Position numbers and translations under genes: made by a program. Shown here in pieces: positions 24,830 to 34,266 of a DNA stretch of 64,000 bases. A model generated the notes under the pieces. It did no database searches. It was given only the letters and a program-made list of their open reading frames with translations, and was not told where the DNA came from. Position 1 is the first letter of the stretch. Every line of letters begins with the position of its first letter. Origin of the DNA: Acidobacteriota bacterium (GTDB lineage Bacteria; Acidobacteriota; Thermoanaerobaculia; UBA5066; Gp7-AA6); NCBI GenBank assembly GCA_027307335.1, contig DAHUXD010000013.1:1-64000 (forward strand). Reading direction: 5' to 3'.

Positions 24830-25743
24830 ATCCGCTCCACCGGCTCATCGTCCGCTCGCTGCCGCTCGTGCCGCGCTCGGTCGTGCGCAACGTCGCGTCG
24901 CGCTACGTCGCTGGCGAGACGATCGACGACGCGCTCTCGACCGTGCGCTCGCTCAACGCCGGGGGCTGCATGGCGACGCTCGACGTGCTCGGCGAGGACA
25001 TCACCCGGCTCGACGAGACCGAGCCGACCGTGCTCGAGTACCAGCGGGCGCTCTCCGAGATCGCCGCGCGCCGCGTCGACTCGAACATCTCCGTGAAGCT
25101 GACCGCGCTCGGGCTGAAGCTCGACCCGGACCACTGCCGCCGCGAGTTCGCGCGCATCGTCGAGGCGGCCCGCGCCCACGGCATCTTCGTCCGCATCGAC
25201 ATGGAGGACTCGTCGGTCACGGAGATCACGCTCCAGATCTTCTTCGAGTTCCTGCGGCGGTACGAGAAGGTCGGCATCGTGCTGCAGGCGTACCTCCGCC
25301 GCAGCGCCGCCGACGCGCGCCGAGTCGCCGAGGCGGGCGGCAACGTGCGCGTGTGCAAGGGCATCTACGTCGAGCCGCCGTCGATCGCCTTCCAGGACCG
25401 CGAGGAGATCCGCGGCAGCTACATGGCGCTCGTCGAGTCGCTCCTGTCGGCCGGCCGGCACGTGGGCATCGCCACGCACGATCCCGAGCTCGTCGACCGC
25501 TCGCTCGCGCTCATCGCCCGCCGGAAGCTCGATCGGAAGGTCTACGAGTTCCAGATGCTGCTCGGCGTGGCGCGAGCGCTCCGCGAGCGGCTCGTCGCCG
25601 ACGGGCACCCGCTGCGGGTGTACGTCCCCTACGGGCACGCCTGGTACGCCTACTCGGTGCGCCGCCTGAAGGAGAATCCCGCGATCGCGGGCAACGTCCT
25701 GAAGGGCCTGTTTCGTCCTCGGGAAAGGGCACCTCGTCCCTGA
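24826..25743 (+). CDS. Proline dehydrogenase
   Basis: 305 residues, monofunctional PRODH (the size of bacterial PutB/PruA-linked forms rather than PutA). ATG at 24826 inside the ATGA overlap with comF. TIM-barrel motifs: ISVKLTALGLKLDPDHCRRE, VRIDMEDSSVTEITLQIFFE, GIVLQAYLRRSAADARRV, RVCKGIYVEPPSIAFQDREE, ATHDPELVDRSLALI, EFQMLLGV and the flavin/proline-binding RVYVPYGHAWYAYSVRRLKE. It oxidises L-proline to pyrroline-5-carboxylate with FAD, passing electrons to quinone at the inner membrane. The partner P5C dehydrogenase is not in the window. Pairing with comF looks like chance compaction. Confidence 0.93.
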   Translation: MNPLHRLIVRSLPLVPRSVVRNVASRYVAGETIDDALSTVRSLNAGGCMATLDVLGEDITRLDETEPTVLEYQRALSEIAARRVDSNISVKLTALGLKLDPDHCRREFARIVEAARAHGIFVRIDMEDSSVTEITLQIFFEFLRRYEKVGIVLQAYLRRSAADARRVAEAGGNVRVCKGIYVEPPSIAFQDREEIRGSYMALVESLLSAGRHVGIATHDPELVDRSLALIARRKLDRKVYEFQMLLGVARALRERLVADGHPLRVYVPYGHAWYAYSVRRLKENPAIAGNVLKGLFRPRERAPRP

Positions 25744-25810
25744 GACGCGGCCGCCGCCGGGAAATCCGGACTTCCGGACGATTCGGACCCTGTCAGGCCT
25801 CCTGAGGGCC

Positions 25811-25840
25811 TTGGCATTTGACTTTGGAGAAATCTATACT
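25811..25840 (+). promoter_or_regulatory. Sigma-70 promoter of the beta-barrel protein gene
   Basis: TTGGCA (25811-25816) and TATACT (25835-25840) are 18 bases apart, predicting a start near 25847 and so excluding the upstream ATG at 25811 as the translation start. Confidence 0.65.
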
Positions 25841-25867
25841 CCGTCCTGGACCCTCGGGGCCCGGTAT

Positions 25868-27760
25868 ATGAAACGGCACGGCACCGTCCTCGCCGCCTCG
25901 GCCCTCTTCCTCGCTCTCGGAGCGGGCGAGGCTTTTGCGGGTCCGCCCGCGCCCCCGATCTCCGGTGTCGTGCGTCACGCCGCGCCGAGCGATGCGCCGA
26001 TCCCCGGGGTGCTCGTGATCTTCGTCAACATCGGCGACAACTCCCTCACGCGTCTGCGGACGGCGAGCGACGGCACGTTCGTCCTGCCCTCCGCTCCCGC
26101 GGGCGTGTACGACCTCGTCGCCTACAAGAAGGGCTTCGAGCCCGCGCTGCAGCGGCTCTGGCACCAGGCCGGGATGGCGCAGGTTTCGTCCGTCTCGATC
26201 GCGCTCAAGCCGAAGGATCAGCGCGCGCCGAGCGACCCCGAGCCCCAGACGATCTGGGACATGCGCGAGCGCCTGCCGACCGACGTGCTCCGCGAGATCG
26301 CGATCGAGGAGGTCGCGGACCAGCAGACGACGCCGACTCAGCGCGTGCAGCTGAACAAGCTGCTCGCCGGACAGGTCAGCACGATGACCGAGACCGCGAA
26401 CTCGAATGCCGCGCTCTCGCGGGCCGCCGTCGGCCTCCAGGGCGGACTCCCCAATGGATGGCAGTACGGCATCTCGGGCGATTACGCGCGGCTCGGCAAC
26501 ATGGACGTGCCGGGCGAGGTGACGACCGGCAACGCCGCCGGCGTGGCGCTTTCCGTCGCGCCGTCCTCCGACGAGCACGTGCAGGTCTCGACGCGGCACA
26601 ACAACCTGTCGTTCTCCGACAGCCCCGCATCCCTCCAGACGAACTCCGTCAGCTGGAGCCGCGGCGAGGAGCAGGGCCGCGTCGAATCGGTCGCCGCGCG
26701 CTACATCGAGGAGACGAATCTCTATCGCGAGACGTCCCTCGGCGGCACGATCTTCCCGCTCGCGTCGAGGACCTGGGTCGTCGACGCGCAGTACGGGAGG
26801 CCGGCCTCCGTCGATGCGGCGGGCGTGTCCGTCGGAATGACGTATCGCCACTGGGAGGCGAGCGTCGGGCCGTCCGGCATCGGCGCCGACGGCGGGTTCG
26901 TGCAGGCGGCTCCGGACGCGGACCTTTCGGCCTCGACCTCCTTCAAGGTCACCGATCACGCGGTGGTCGAGGGCGGCGTGGTCGCCCGCTATCTCGGCGC
27001 CGCGCCGGGCGCGTACGGCATCGCGCCGGTCGCGACGGTGCGCTACGACATCGGACCCGCCACCCTCTACGCGCGCGGCTTGTATCGGGTCCTCGGCTCG
27101 ACGTCGCAGGCGACCTCGGTGATGCCGCGCATCGCCTCGGTCGAAGAGAGCCTCGACCCCGCGGCGACCCGCGCGCTCTCGGTCGGACTGCAGCGCAAGG
27201 TCGGCGCCGACTCTGAGATCGCCTTCGAGGCGTCCGAGGCCCGCATCGGCGAGATCGTCCGCACCTTCTTCCAGGGCGACTTCCTGACCGACTTCGACAG
27301 CGTGTACCTGCTCGACGGCAACTCCGTCCGTCAGGTCAAGGGCTCGGTGACGCAGCGGCTCTCGAACAAGCTGTCCGCCAACGTCTCGGTGCGTTACGGG
27401 TCGATCGACGGACGCGTGAACGCGCCGAGCGCCGAGGCCTACGGCATCTCGTCGAACGCCGGCCGCTTCTGGACCGCCAGCGCCTCCGTGCAGGTCCTCC
27501 CGACGCAGACCGGCATCGCGGTGCTCGTGCGCAACATCCGCCAGGAGGTGGGGACCCCCGCCGCCCTCCTCGAGAACAACTCCGACAAGCTGGCGCTTCA
27601 GGTGTCGCAGGACCTCTCGATCCTCGGCATCACGCCCTTCGGCGCCGGCGTGAAGCTCCTCGTCGCGATCGAAAACGCGAAGGGAACCGGCATCGCCGAG
27701 CACAAGGACGAGTCGGTCACCGCCAACCGCCTGCTCGCGGGAGTCGGCGTAGCTTTTTGA
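25868..27760 (+). CDS. Carboxypeptidase-regulatory-domain / beta-barrel outer-membrane protein
   Basis: 630 residues from ATG at 25868; an in-frame ATG at 25811 lies within the promoter. Signal peptide MKRHGTVLAASALFLALGAG, cut near 24. Residues about 28-125 form a CarboxypepD_reg/CNA-B-like fold (ISGVVRHAAPSDAPIPGVLV, RTASDGTFVLPSAPAGVYDL). The rest is a long run of antiparallel amphipathic strands ending in NRLLAGVGVAF, a C-terminal phenylalanine barrel signal. There is no recognisable TonB plug or TonB box, so it is a reduced relative of the SusC/TonB-receptor class or a separate porin-like type. Function unknown; monocistronic. Confidence 0.75.
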   Translation: MKRHGTVLAASALFLALGAGEAFAGPPAPPISGVVRHAAPSDAPIPGVLVIFVNIGDNSLTRLRTASDGTFVLPSAPAGVYDLVAYKKGFEPALQRLWHQAGMAQVSSVSIALKPKDQRAPSDPEPQTIWDMRERLPTDVLREIAIEEVADQQTTPTQRVQLNKLLAGQVSTMTETANSNAALSRAAVGLQGGLPNGWQYGISGDYARLGNMDVPGEVTTGNAAGVALSVAPSSDEHVQVSTRHNNLSFSDSPASLQTNSVSWSRGEEQGRVESVAARYIEETNLYRETSLGGTIFPLASRTWVVDAQYGRPASVDAAGVSVGMTYRHWEASVGPSGIGADGGFVQAAPDADLSASTSFKVTDHAVVEGGVVARYLGAAPGAYGIAPVATVRYDIGPATLYARGLYRVLGSTSQATSVMPRIASVEESLDPAATRALSVGLQRKVGADSEIAFEASEARIGEIVRTFFQGDFLTDFDSVYLLDGNSVRQVKGSVTQRLSNKLSANVSVRYGSIDGRVNAPSAEAYGISSNAGRFWTASASVQVLPTQTGIAVLVRNIRQEVGTPAALLENNSDKLALQVSQDLSILGITPFGAGVKLLVAIENAKGTGIAEHKDESVTANRLLAGVGVAF

Positions 27761-27832
27761 GCGGCGCGCCCCGCGCCGGAGAGAGAGGGAAAGTCTCTCC
27801 CGGGCCCTCTCCCAGAAAGACCTAGGCCGCTC
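27757..27832. repeat. Intergenic hairpin repeat, copy B
   Basis: Starts at the stop codon of the barrel gene. GAGCGGC (27759-27765) pairs with GCCGCTC (27826-27832), enclosing GAGAGAGGGAAAGTCTCTCCC and CCCTCTCCC segments. It resembles copy A at 21060-21118 and may serve as a terminator. Confidence 0.5.
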
Positions 27833-27921
27833 AGCGCACCCCGGGAGGCCCGTCTACTCGGGGGTCACGGACTTTTTTGGACTATATTCAATAAGTTGAT
27901 TCGCCCGGGAAACCGGACTAA

Positions 27922-30735
27922 ATGGCTTGCGTGTCAACTGCTGAAATGCAAGGGTTTACATCGGAAAATTCGGCCACTTTGGATGGCATTCGGATTGCTG
28001 AATCCGAGCGCGTGCCCAGGCTCGTCAAGCCCGCGATCGTTGCGCTGCTGTCGGCGCTGACGCTTTCGACCGTCGCGATCGGCTTCGTCTCCTTCGCGCG
28101 CAAAGTCGACAGCTTCACCGCTCCCGGGTTCTCGACGTTGCGCGACGGCGGCTCCCTCGTGATCCGCTCGATCGAGCCGGACGGCGCCGCGGCGCGCGCG
28201 GGACTCTCGGCCGGAGACCGCATTCTTCTCGCCGACGGCCAGACCGCCGGATCCCTCGATGCGCCCGATCGGCTGCTCGCACGCAAGCCGTTTCCGCACG
28301 CGCTCGTCGTCCTCTCGCCCGCGGGCGAAGTCCGGGGCGTCTCGCTCGGCGCGCCGACGGTCCGTTTCGACACGACGTATCTGTTCCTCGCGTTCGTCGG
28401 GATCCTCTATCTGCTCATCGGCGTCTTCACGATCGCGCGGGACCGCAGCGGCCCGGCGATGCTCTTCTGGGGCCTTTGCCTTTCGTCCTTCGCGATCTAC
28501 CTGATCACGCCCGCCGGTCCGCGCGACGCGATGTGGCGGGTCTCCTGGCTGGTCGAGGACTTCTACCGCGCGTTCCTTCCGGCGATCCTGCTGCACTTCT
28601 TCCTGCTGTTCCCGCGCCCGATCCGGCACCGGCGCGTCGTGCCGCTCCTGTACGCTCCGGCCGCCGTCTACCTGATCGCCGAGTTCTCGGTGCTCGGCGC
28701 CCGCGCCACGCCGGCCGCCGCCGCGTACCTCGAGGCCTGCGAGCGCTTCTGGTTCGTCTATTTCGTCGTCTACGTGTGCGGCGTCCTCGCCCGGCTGCTC
28801 GATCTCATGCGGCGGCGGCGCGACGATGCCGAGGCCGAGAAGCAGGTGCGCTGGATCGCGCTCGGCGTGATCGTCGGACTCGCGCCCTTCCTCCTCCTCT
28901 CGGCGCTGCCCCGCGCCTTCGGCCTCGAGTCGCCGCTCCTCTCGAGCGTGGCCGTCGTGCCCCTCGTGCTGATCCCGCTCGCGTTCGCGTACGCGATCCT
29001 CAAGTGGCGCCTCTGGGACGTCGAGATCTTCGTCCGGGAGGCGATCGGCACCACGGGCGCCGTGCTCCTCGGCGGGCTCGCGTTCGTGCTGCTGAACTCG
29101 CTGCTCGACCGCACGCTCGTCGGCATGGCGGCGGCCGGGAAGAACGTCGTCGCTTTTTCCTCGGGCATCGTCCTCGCGTCGCTGCTCGTGCCGGTGAAGA
29201 AGCGCATCACCGACGTGCTCGAGCGGATCCAGTACCACGACACGTACCGAGCGCGGCGCGCGCTCCTCGACATCGCTCGCGACTTCGCGACGCCGCGTCC
29301 GCGCGAGGAGCTCGTGCAGACGATCGTGCGCCGCGTCGAGGAGGCGCTCCGCGTGGTGCCCTGCTCGCTGTTCCTGTTCGAGGGGCCGGACCGCGCGCCG
29401 GACGCGGCCGCGCTCGCCGAGGCGCTCGCGCGGGACGAGCGCCTGCGCCTGCGCGGCGCCGCGCTCGGGCCCACGCCGCCCGCGGCGCTGCTGCGCCTCC
29501 ACGCCCTCGGCTACCGCGCGTTCTTCGCGATGCGCTGCGGCGGCGAGCTCGTGGGCGCCCTCGGTGTCGGCCACAAGGACGGCCGCATCCCGCTCTCCTC
29601 GGAGGACGAGGCGCTCCTGACCGCGGTGCTCGCGCAGGCGAGCCTCGCCTACGAGAACGCGCGGCTCTACGGCGCGCTCGCCGAACGGCTGGCCGAGATC
29701 CGGACGCTCCAGGAGTACCAGGAGAGCGTGATCCGCTCGTCGTCCTCCGGCATCGTCGTGCTCGACGCCGACGGACGCATCCACACGGCCAACCCGGCCT
29801 TCGCGCAGCTGGTGGGACGTGCCGAGGCCGATCTCGAGGGGGTCGCCCTCTCGGAGGCCCTCCCGGGCGTCTCGCTCGGCGAGCCCCCCACGGACGGCGA
29901 GGAGTGGCGGTTCCAGGCCCATCTGGACGGCCCGGACGGCCAGGAACGCGACCTGCAGCTGTCGGTGTCGGCCTTCCGCGGCGCGCCGGACCGGCGCGTC
30001 GTCGTCGTCGAGGACATGACCGACCGCATCCGCTCGGAGCGCGCGCTCGCCGAGCGCGAGCGCCTGGCCTCGCTCGGCGTCCTCGCGGCGGGCGTCGCGC
30101 ACGAGGTCAACACGCCGATCGCCGGCCTCTCCTCGTACGCCCAGCTGCTGCTGTCCGAGACCGGCCCCGAGGACCCCCGCTACCCGATCCTGAAGAAGAT
30201 GGAGCGGCAGACATTCCGGGCCGCCCATCTCGTCAACAACCTCCTCGAGTTCGCGCGGCCCCGGCCGCGCACGCCGGTCGAGACGGACCTCCGCGGCGTG
30301 CTCGTGAACGCGGCCGAGTCCGTCGAGACCGCCTTCGCCGGCCGCCGCCTCGAGATCGAGACGGATCCGGCCGGTCCGCCCGCCCGCGTGATCGGCGATC
30401 CGCGCGATCTCGAGCAGGTCTTCGTCAACCTCCTCGCGAACGCGCGCGATGCCTCGCCCGAAGGCGGCGTCGTGGACTGCCGGCTCGAGCGGGTCAACGG
30501 CGCCGTGCGCGTCACCGTTGCCGACCGCGGGCCCGGCCTGTCCGCCGCGGCGGCCGAGCGCGCGTTCCAGCCCTTCTACACGACCAAGAAGTCGGGCGGC
30601 ACCGGCCTCGGCCTCGCGATCTCGCGCGACATCGTGCAGAAGCACGGCGGCACGATCGTCCTCTCGCCGCGCGCCGGCGGCGGCACCGAGGCCCTCGTCG
30701 AGCTGCCGCTCGTGCCGGAAGGGAGGCCGTCGTGA
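27922..30735 (+). CDS. Membrane sensor histidine kinase (PDZ, 7TM-like, GAF, PAS)
   Basis: 937 residues, ATG at 27922 (27946 is an alternative). One helix near 30-55, then a PDZ-like segment about 75-130 (SLVIRSIEPDGAAARAGLSA, GDRILLADGQ), then about seven hydrophobic helices (155-400). Residues about 435-595 are GAF, about 600-715 PAS (SGIVVLDADGRIHTANPAFA), then HisKA with phosphorylated His727 (AAGVAHEVNTPIAG) and HATPase_c with NLLANARDA, DRGPGL and GTGLGLAIS. It autophosphorylates on an unknown membrane or periplasmic cue and passes phosphate to the coupled sigma-54 regulator. GTGA overlap with that gene. Confidence 0.9.
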   Translation: MACVSTAEMQGFTSENSATLDGIRIAESERVPRLVKPAIVALLSALTLSTVAIGFVSFARKVDSFTAPGFSTLRDGGSLVIRSIEPDGAAARAGLSAGDRILLADGQTAGSLDAPDRLLARKPFPHALVVLSPAGEVRGVSLGAPTVRFDTTYLFLAFVGILYLLIGVFTIARDRSGPAMLFWGLCLSSFAIYLITPAGPRDAMWRVSWLVEDFYRAFLPAILLHFFLLFPRPIRHRRVVPLLYAPAAVYLIAEFSVLGARATPAAAAYLEACERFWFVYFVVYVCGVLARLLDLMRRRRDDAEAEKQVRWIALGVIVGLAPFLLLSALPRAFGLESPLLSSVAVVPLVLIPLAFAYAILKWRLWDVEIFVREAIGTTGAVLLGGLAFVLLNSLLDRTLVGMAAAGKNVVAFSSGIVLASLLVPVKKRITDVLERIQYHDTYRARRALLDIARDFATPRPREELVQTIVRRVEEALRVVPCSLFLFEGPDRAPDAAALAEALARDERLRLRGAALGPTPPAALLRLHALGYRAFFAMRCGGELVGALGVGHKDGRIPLSSEDEALLTAVLAQASLAYENARLYGALAERLAEIRTLQEYQESVIRSSSSGIVVLDADGRIHTANPAFAQLVGRAEADLEGVALSEALPGVSLGEPPTDGEEWRFQAHLDGPDGQERDLQLSVSAFRGAPDRRVVVVEDMTDRIRSERALAERERLASLGVLAAGVAHEVNTPIAGLSSYAQLLLSETGPEDPRYPILKKMERQTFRAAHLVNNLLEFARPRPRTPVETDLRGVLVNAAESVETAFAGRRLEIETDPAGPPARVIGDPRDLEQVFVNLLANARDASPEGGVVDCRLERVNGAVRVTVADRGPGLSAAAAERAFQPFYTTKKSGGTGLGLAISRDIVQKHGGTIVLSPRAGGGTEALVELPLVPEGRPS

Positions 30736-32144
30736 GGGTGCTCGTCGTCGACGACGAGGAGGTCATCCGCGACGTCCTCGGCACGCTGCTGACCCGGGAG
30801 GGCTATCAGGTCGCCGCGGCGGCCTCGGCCGGGGAGGCGGTCTCGCTGTTCGAATCCGAGCCGTACGACGTCGTGCTGCTCGACCTGATGCTGCCCGATC
30901 GGCCCGGCCTCGACGTGCTGCGCGACGTCCTCCGCCGCGATCCCGACGCGGTGGTCGTGATCGTGACCGCGTATTCGTCGATCGAGGGCGCGATCGAGGC
31001 GATGCGGCTCGGCGCCTTCCACTACATCCCCAAGCCGTTCCAGAACGAGGAGGTGCTGCTGACGCTCCGCAAGGGAGCGGAGGCGCGCCGCCTGACCGAG
31101 GAGAACCGGCGGCTCCGGGAGGAGCTGTCGCAGCGCTACGGCCTCGGCCGCATCGTGGGCAAGTCCGACAGCATGAGGAAGGTCTTCGAGCTCGTCCGGC
31201 TCGCCGGCCCGTCCCGCTCGACGATCCTCGTCGAGGGCGAGAGCGGCACCGGCAAGGAGCTCGTGGCCCGCGCGATCCACACGCACTCGCTGCGCTCGAG
31301 CGCGCCCTTCGTGACGGTCAACTCCGGCTCGATGCCGGCCGACCTCCTCGAGTCGAACCTCTTCGGCCACGTCAAGGGCGCGTTCACCGGCGCGATCGCG
31401 AACAAGAAGGGCCTGTTCGAGGCGGCCGACGGCGGGTCCATCTTCTTCGACGAGATCGGCACGGTCAGCCTGGAGACCCAGGCGAAGCTGCTGCGCGTGA
31501 TCCAGGAGAAGGAGTTCATGCGCGTCGGCAGCGTCGAGACGCAGAAGGTCGACGTCCGCATCATCGCGGCGACGAACGTGGACCTGAAGAAGATGGTGGC
31601 GGAGGGCCGCTTCCGCGACGACCTCTACTACCGGCTCTGCGTCATCACGATCTCGATTCCGCCCCTGCGCGACCGGCGCGAGGACATCCCGCTCCTCGCG
31701 GAGCACTTCATGCGGATCTACGCCTCCGAGAACGCGAAGCCGATCTCAGGCATCGATCCCGAGGCGTATCGCGCGCTGATCGACCACGACTGGCCGGGCA
31801 ACGTGCGCGAGCTCGAGAACGCGATCGAGCGGGCCGTCGTGCTCTGCCCTCCCGGCGGCCAGATCGGCCTCGCGCTGCTGCCCGAGACCGTGCTGACCCC
31901 CGACCGCGGCGAGCTCCCGGTGCGATTGCCCGAGAACGGCGCGACGTACAAGCAGCTCGTCGAGGACTACGAGCGGCGCCTGATCCGCACGGCGCTGCGG
32001 CGCACGGGAGGCGTCCAGAAGCGCGCGGCCGAGCTTCTGAAGATCAAGCCGACCACCCTGCACGAGATCATCAAGAGGCTGGAGATCAAGGAGGCCAACG
32101 GGACGCGTGACACGGGCTCCGTGAGCCGGGCCGAGACGGGTTAA
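30732..32144 (+). CDS. NtrC-family sigma-54-dependent response regulator
   Basis: 470 residues; GTG at 30732 overlaps the kinase stop, with GGGAGG upstream. Receiver 1-115 with acidic D7/D8, phospho-acceptor D51 (VVLLDLMLPDRPG) and K near 103. AAA+ domain about 140-380: Walker A GESGTGKE, GAFTGA loop (HVKGAFTGAIANKKG) that contacts sigma-54, Walker B GGSIFFDEIG, and WPGNVRELENAIERAVVLCP. C-terminal Fis-type HTH: RTGGVQKRAAELLKIKPTTL. It activates sigma-54 promoters when phosphorylated. Its TAA shares bases with the TAA of the convergent phosphatase gene. Confidence 0.95.
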   Translation: MRVLVVDDEEVIRDVLGTLLTREGYQVAAAASAGEAVSLFESEPYDVVLLDLMLPDRPGLDVLRDVLRRDPDAVVVIVTAYSSIEGAIEAMRLGAFHYIPKPFQNEEVLLTLRKGAEARRLTEENRRLREELSQRYGLGRIVGKSDSMRKVFELVRLAGPSRSTILVEGESGTGKELVARAIHTHSLRSSAPFVTVNSGSMPADLLESNLFGHVKGAFTGAIANKKGLFEAADGGSIFFDEIGTVSLETQAKLLRVIQEKEFMRVGSVETQKVDVRIIAATNVDLKKMVAEGRFRDDLYYRLCVITISIPPLRDRREDIPLLAEHFMRIYASENAKPISGIDPEAYRALIDHDWPGNVRELENAIERAVVLCPPGGQIGLALLPETVLTPDRGELPVRLPENGATYKQLVEDYERRLIRTALRRTGGVQKRAAELLKIKPTTLHEIIKRLEIKEANGTRDTGSVSRAETG

Positions 32145-33805
32145 ACGGGCAGTCTCCGCACCATCACCAGCGTCCGGTCGTCCGCGTAGGGCTCGCCCTT
32201 CGCGTGCTCCTCGAGCGCCTCGCCGAGCGCCTTCTCGACGTCCCCGGCCGACTTGCCGAGCTGCACACCGAGAAACTCCTTCAGGCGCGGCATGCCGAAC
32301 TCGTTGCCCTCGGGATCGTTCGCCTCCGTGACTCCGTCCGTGTACAGCAGGAGCAGGTCGGTCGGCGCGAGCGTCAACTTCGACGAGCCGTACGGCTTGC
32401 CGGGGAAGAGCGCGAGGGGCAGGCCGTGGGAGCCGAGCTCCTCGATCGCACCGCCGCCGCGAAGCAGGAGCCCGGGGTTGTGGCCCGCGTTCGTGTACTC
32501 GATCTCCCCCGTCGCCGGATCGAGAAGCAGCAGGAAGAACGTGATGAAGCGGTCGGGTCCGGTGCGCCGCGAGATCGCTTCCGAGAGCCGCCCGGTCATC
32601 TCCGCGACCGGAACGCCCTCGTCGGCCCAGGCGTGGAACGAGGCCTGGAGCGAAGCCATCAGCAGCGCCGGGCCGACGCCCTTGCCGCAGACGTCCGCGA
32701 TCGTCGCGTAGATCTTCCCGTCGGGCCTCGGGCGGAAGTCGAAGTAGTCGCCGGAGACCTGGCGCGACGCGACGTTCGAGCCGTGCAGCTCGTACCCGGC
32801 GAGCGGCGGCGGGTCCTCGGGGAGGAGCCGCTGCTGAATCTCGCGCGCCAGCGCGAACTCGCGGTCCATCTGCCGCTTCTCGGCGTTCTCCTCCTGGAGG
32901 CGCGCGTTCTGGATCTTGGCCGCGGCGACGTTCGCGAGCGAGGTCAGGAGGCGCAGGTCCGCCTCCTCGAAGGAGCGGTGCCCGACGCGGCAGTCGACGT
33001 AGATCAGGCCGACGACCTCGCCCGCGTTCTCGAGCGGCGCCGCGAGGACGGATTTGATGCCGGAGAGCCGGATGGAGTCGGCGAGCGACACGCCCGATCC
33101 GGTCATCGTGTCCATCAGGAGCAGGCCGTTGCGCTTCTCGACGACCGCGGCGACCAGCGTCTTCGACAGACGGATGTCCTCGGCCGAGATGCCCTCGGCG
33201 ACCCGGACGACGGCCGGCACGAGCTCGCCGGTGGCGCGGGACTTCAGCAGGACCAGCCCGCGGTCGGGCTTGAGCGTCTCGAACACCTTGTCCATGAGGA
33301 AGCCGAGCAGCTCGTCGACCGAGATGTCGCGGAGGAGCTCGACCGTGAGCTCGTTGACGACGCGCAGCGACTCGATGAGCTTGCCCATCTGCTCGGCGGG
33401 CAGGCGCGGGTCGGTCTCGGTCGCGTGAGCCCTCAGGAGCTCGGCGGACGCCTTCAGGATCGTGTTGTCGAGCGGGTCCTCCCCGCCGCCCTCGATGCGG
33501 ACGCGGGTCGTGGACTCCGACTCCACCTTCAGCGTGACGCCGCCGACGGTGATCCGGTCGCCGGGCTTCAAGACCTGAACGGTCGTCAGGCGCTCGCCGT
33601 TCAAGAACGTGCCGTTGCGGGAGCCCAGGTCCTCGACGGTGAAGCCGCCGTCGCTCGTCCGCACGATGCGCGAGTGCTGCCGGGAGAGCATCTTGTCGGA
33701 GATCGGCAGGTCGTTCATCGAGGACCGGCCGATGGTGGTCACCGGCCGGTCCAGAGAGACCTTGCGCGCAGCCATGCCGGGAGCGGTGACGTACAGGTAA
33801 AACAC
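32141..33805 (-). CDS. FHA-GAF-SpoIIE (PP2C-type) serine phosphatase
   Basis: 554 residues, ATG at 33805. FHA domain 1-95 ([41 protein letters not shown]) binds phosphothreonine proteins. GAF about 150-310. A short helical linker ([20 protein letters not shown]) leads to a SpoIIE/RsbU domain with metal-binding [38 protein letters not shown] and [14 protein letters not shown]. Members dephosphorylate anti-sigma-factor antagonists (STAS proteins); a SpoIIAA-like protein is encoded 4 kb away but no anti-sigma kinase is nearby. Convergent with the response regulator, sharing TTAA. A TAGAAT box precedes it at 33830-33825 (minus). Confidence 0.93.
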   Translation of the reverse strand: MFYLYVTAPGMAARKVSLDRPVTTIGRSSMNDLPISDKMLSRQHSRIVRTSDGGFTVEDLGSRNGTFLNGERLTTVQVLKPGDRITVGGVTLKVESESTTRVRIEGGGEDPLDNTILKASAELLRAHATETDPRLPAEQMGKLIESLRVVNELTVELLRDISVDELLGFLMDKVFETLKPDRGLVLLKSRATGELVPAVVRVAEGISAEDIRLSKTLVAAVVEKRNGLLLMDTMTGSGVSLADSIRLSGIKSVLAAPLENAGEVVGLIYVDCRVGHRSFEEADLRLLTSLANVAAAKIQNARLQEENAEKRQMDREFALAREIQQRLLPEDPPPLAGYELHGSNVASRQVSGDYFDFRPRPDGKIYATIADVCGKGVGPALLMASLQASFHAWADEGVPVAEMTGRLSEAISRRTGPDRFITFFLLLLDPATGEIEYTNAGHNPGLLLRGGGAIEELGSHGLPLALFPGKPYGSSKLTLAPTDLLLLYTDGVTEANDPEGNEFGMPRLKEFLGVQLGKSAGDVEKALGEALEEHAKGEPYADDRTLVMVRRLPV

Positions 33806-33824
33806 GGTCGAACTTGAGGTTGCG

Positions 33825-33852
33825 ATTCTACATTCTCCGGAAAACGGCCCAA
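33825..33852 (-). promoter_or_regulatory. TAGAAT promoter of the phosphatase gene
   Basis: On the minus strand TTGGGC (33852-33847) and TAGAAT (33830-33825) are 16 bases apart, 19 bases before the ATG. It is divergent from the rpmE promoter in the same 116-bp gap. Confidence 0.5.
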
Positions 33853-33882
33853 GAAGGCCGAATCGCCCTAGAACCGGGGGGG

Positions 33883-33911
33883 TTGCGCCGGTCGGCTCGA
33901 GTGCGTAGAAT
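33883..33911 (+). promoter_or_regulatory. TAGAAT promoter of rpmE, near-leaderless
   Basis: TTGCGC (33883-33888) and TAGAAT (33906-33911) are 17 bases apart; only 10 bases separate the -10 box from the ATG at 33922, so the transcript would have almost no leader. Confidence 0.55.
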
Positions 33912-33921
33912 CCGCCGTCCC

Positions 33922-34146
33922 ATGAAAGAGAAGATCCACCCCGAGCTGCACACGGTCCTCGTCCACTGCGCCTGCGGCGAGACCTGGACGACGCGCTCCA
34001 CGAAGAAGGAGCTGCGCATCGAGATCTGCAGCAAGTGCCATCCGTTCTTCACGGGCAAGCAGAAGCTCGTCGACTCCGCGGGCCGCGTCGAACGGTTCCG
34101 GCAGCGCTACGAGAAGAAGAAGGCGGCCGGGTCCCCGGCCTCTTAG
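33922..34146 (+). CDS. rpmE: Ribosomal protein bL31 (zinc-binding type)
   Basis: 74 residues, ATG at 33922; a longer frame upstream is not supported by promoter position. Conserved MKEKIHPEL start, zinc ligands C16 and C18 (HCACGE) and C36/C39 ([12 protein letters not shown]), then [19 protein letters not shown]. The C+ form needs zinc and is normally replaced by a C-minus form under zinc starvation. First gene of the rpmE-prfA-prmC-murA run. No SD is visible immediately before it, consistent with a leaderless message. Confidence 0.95.
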   Translation: MKEKIHPELHTVLVHCACGETWTTRSTKKELRIEICSKCHPFFTGKQKLVDSAGRVERFRQRYEKKKAAGSPAS

Positions 34147-34266
34147 CTGCCCGACCGCGGGGATGCGCCCCACCGGACCCCGGCCCCTGCTCTCCGACGC
34201 CCTTTAGCGCCGACAATGGAAGTCCGTTCCGCTGACGGCCCGGCGCCGCCAGCCTGAGGGCCGCCC

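Noticed and set aside
25811-25830. Possible sigma-54 promoter (TTGGCA...)
   Set aside because: The GC of a -12 element is missing at the needed spacing; the sigma-70 reading fits better.
25811-25867. Upstream ATG extension of the barrel protein
   Set aside because: The -35 and -10 hexamers overlap it, and the signal peptide begins at 25868.
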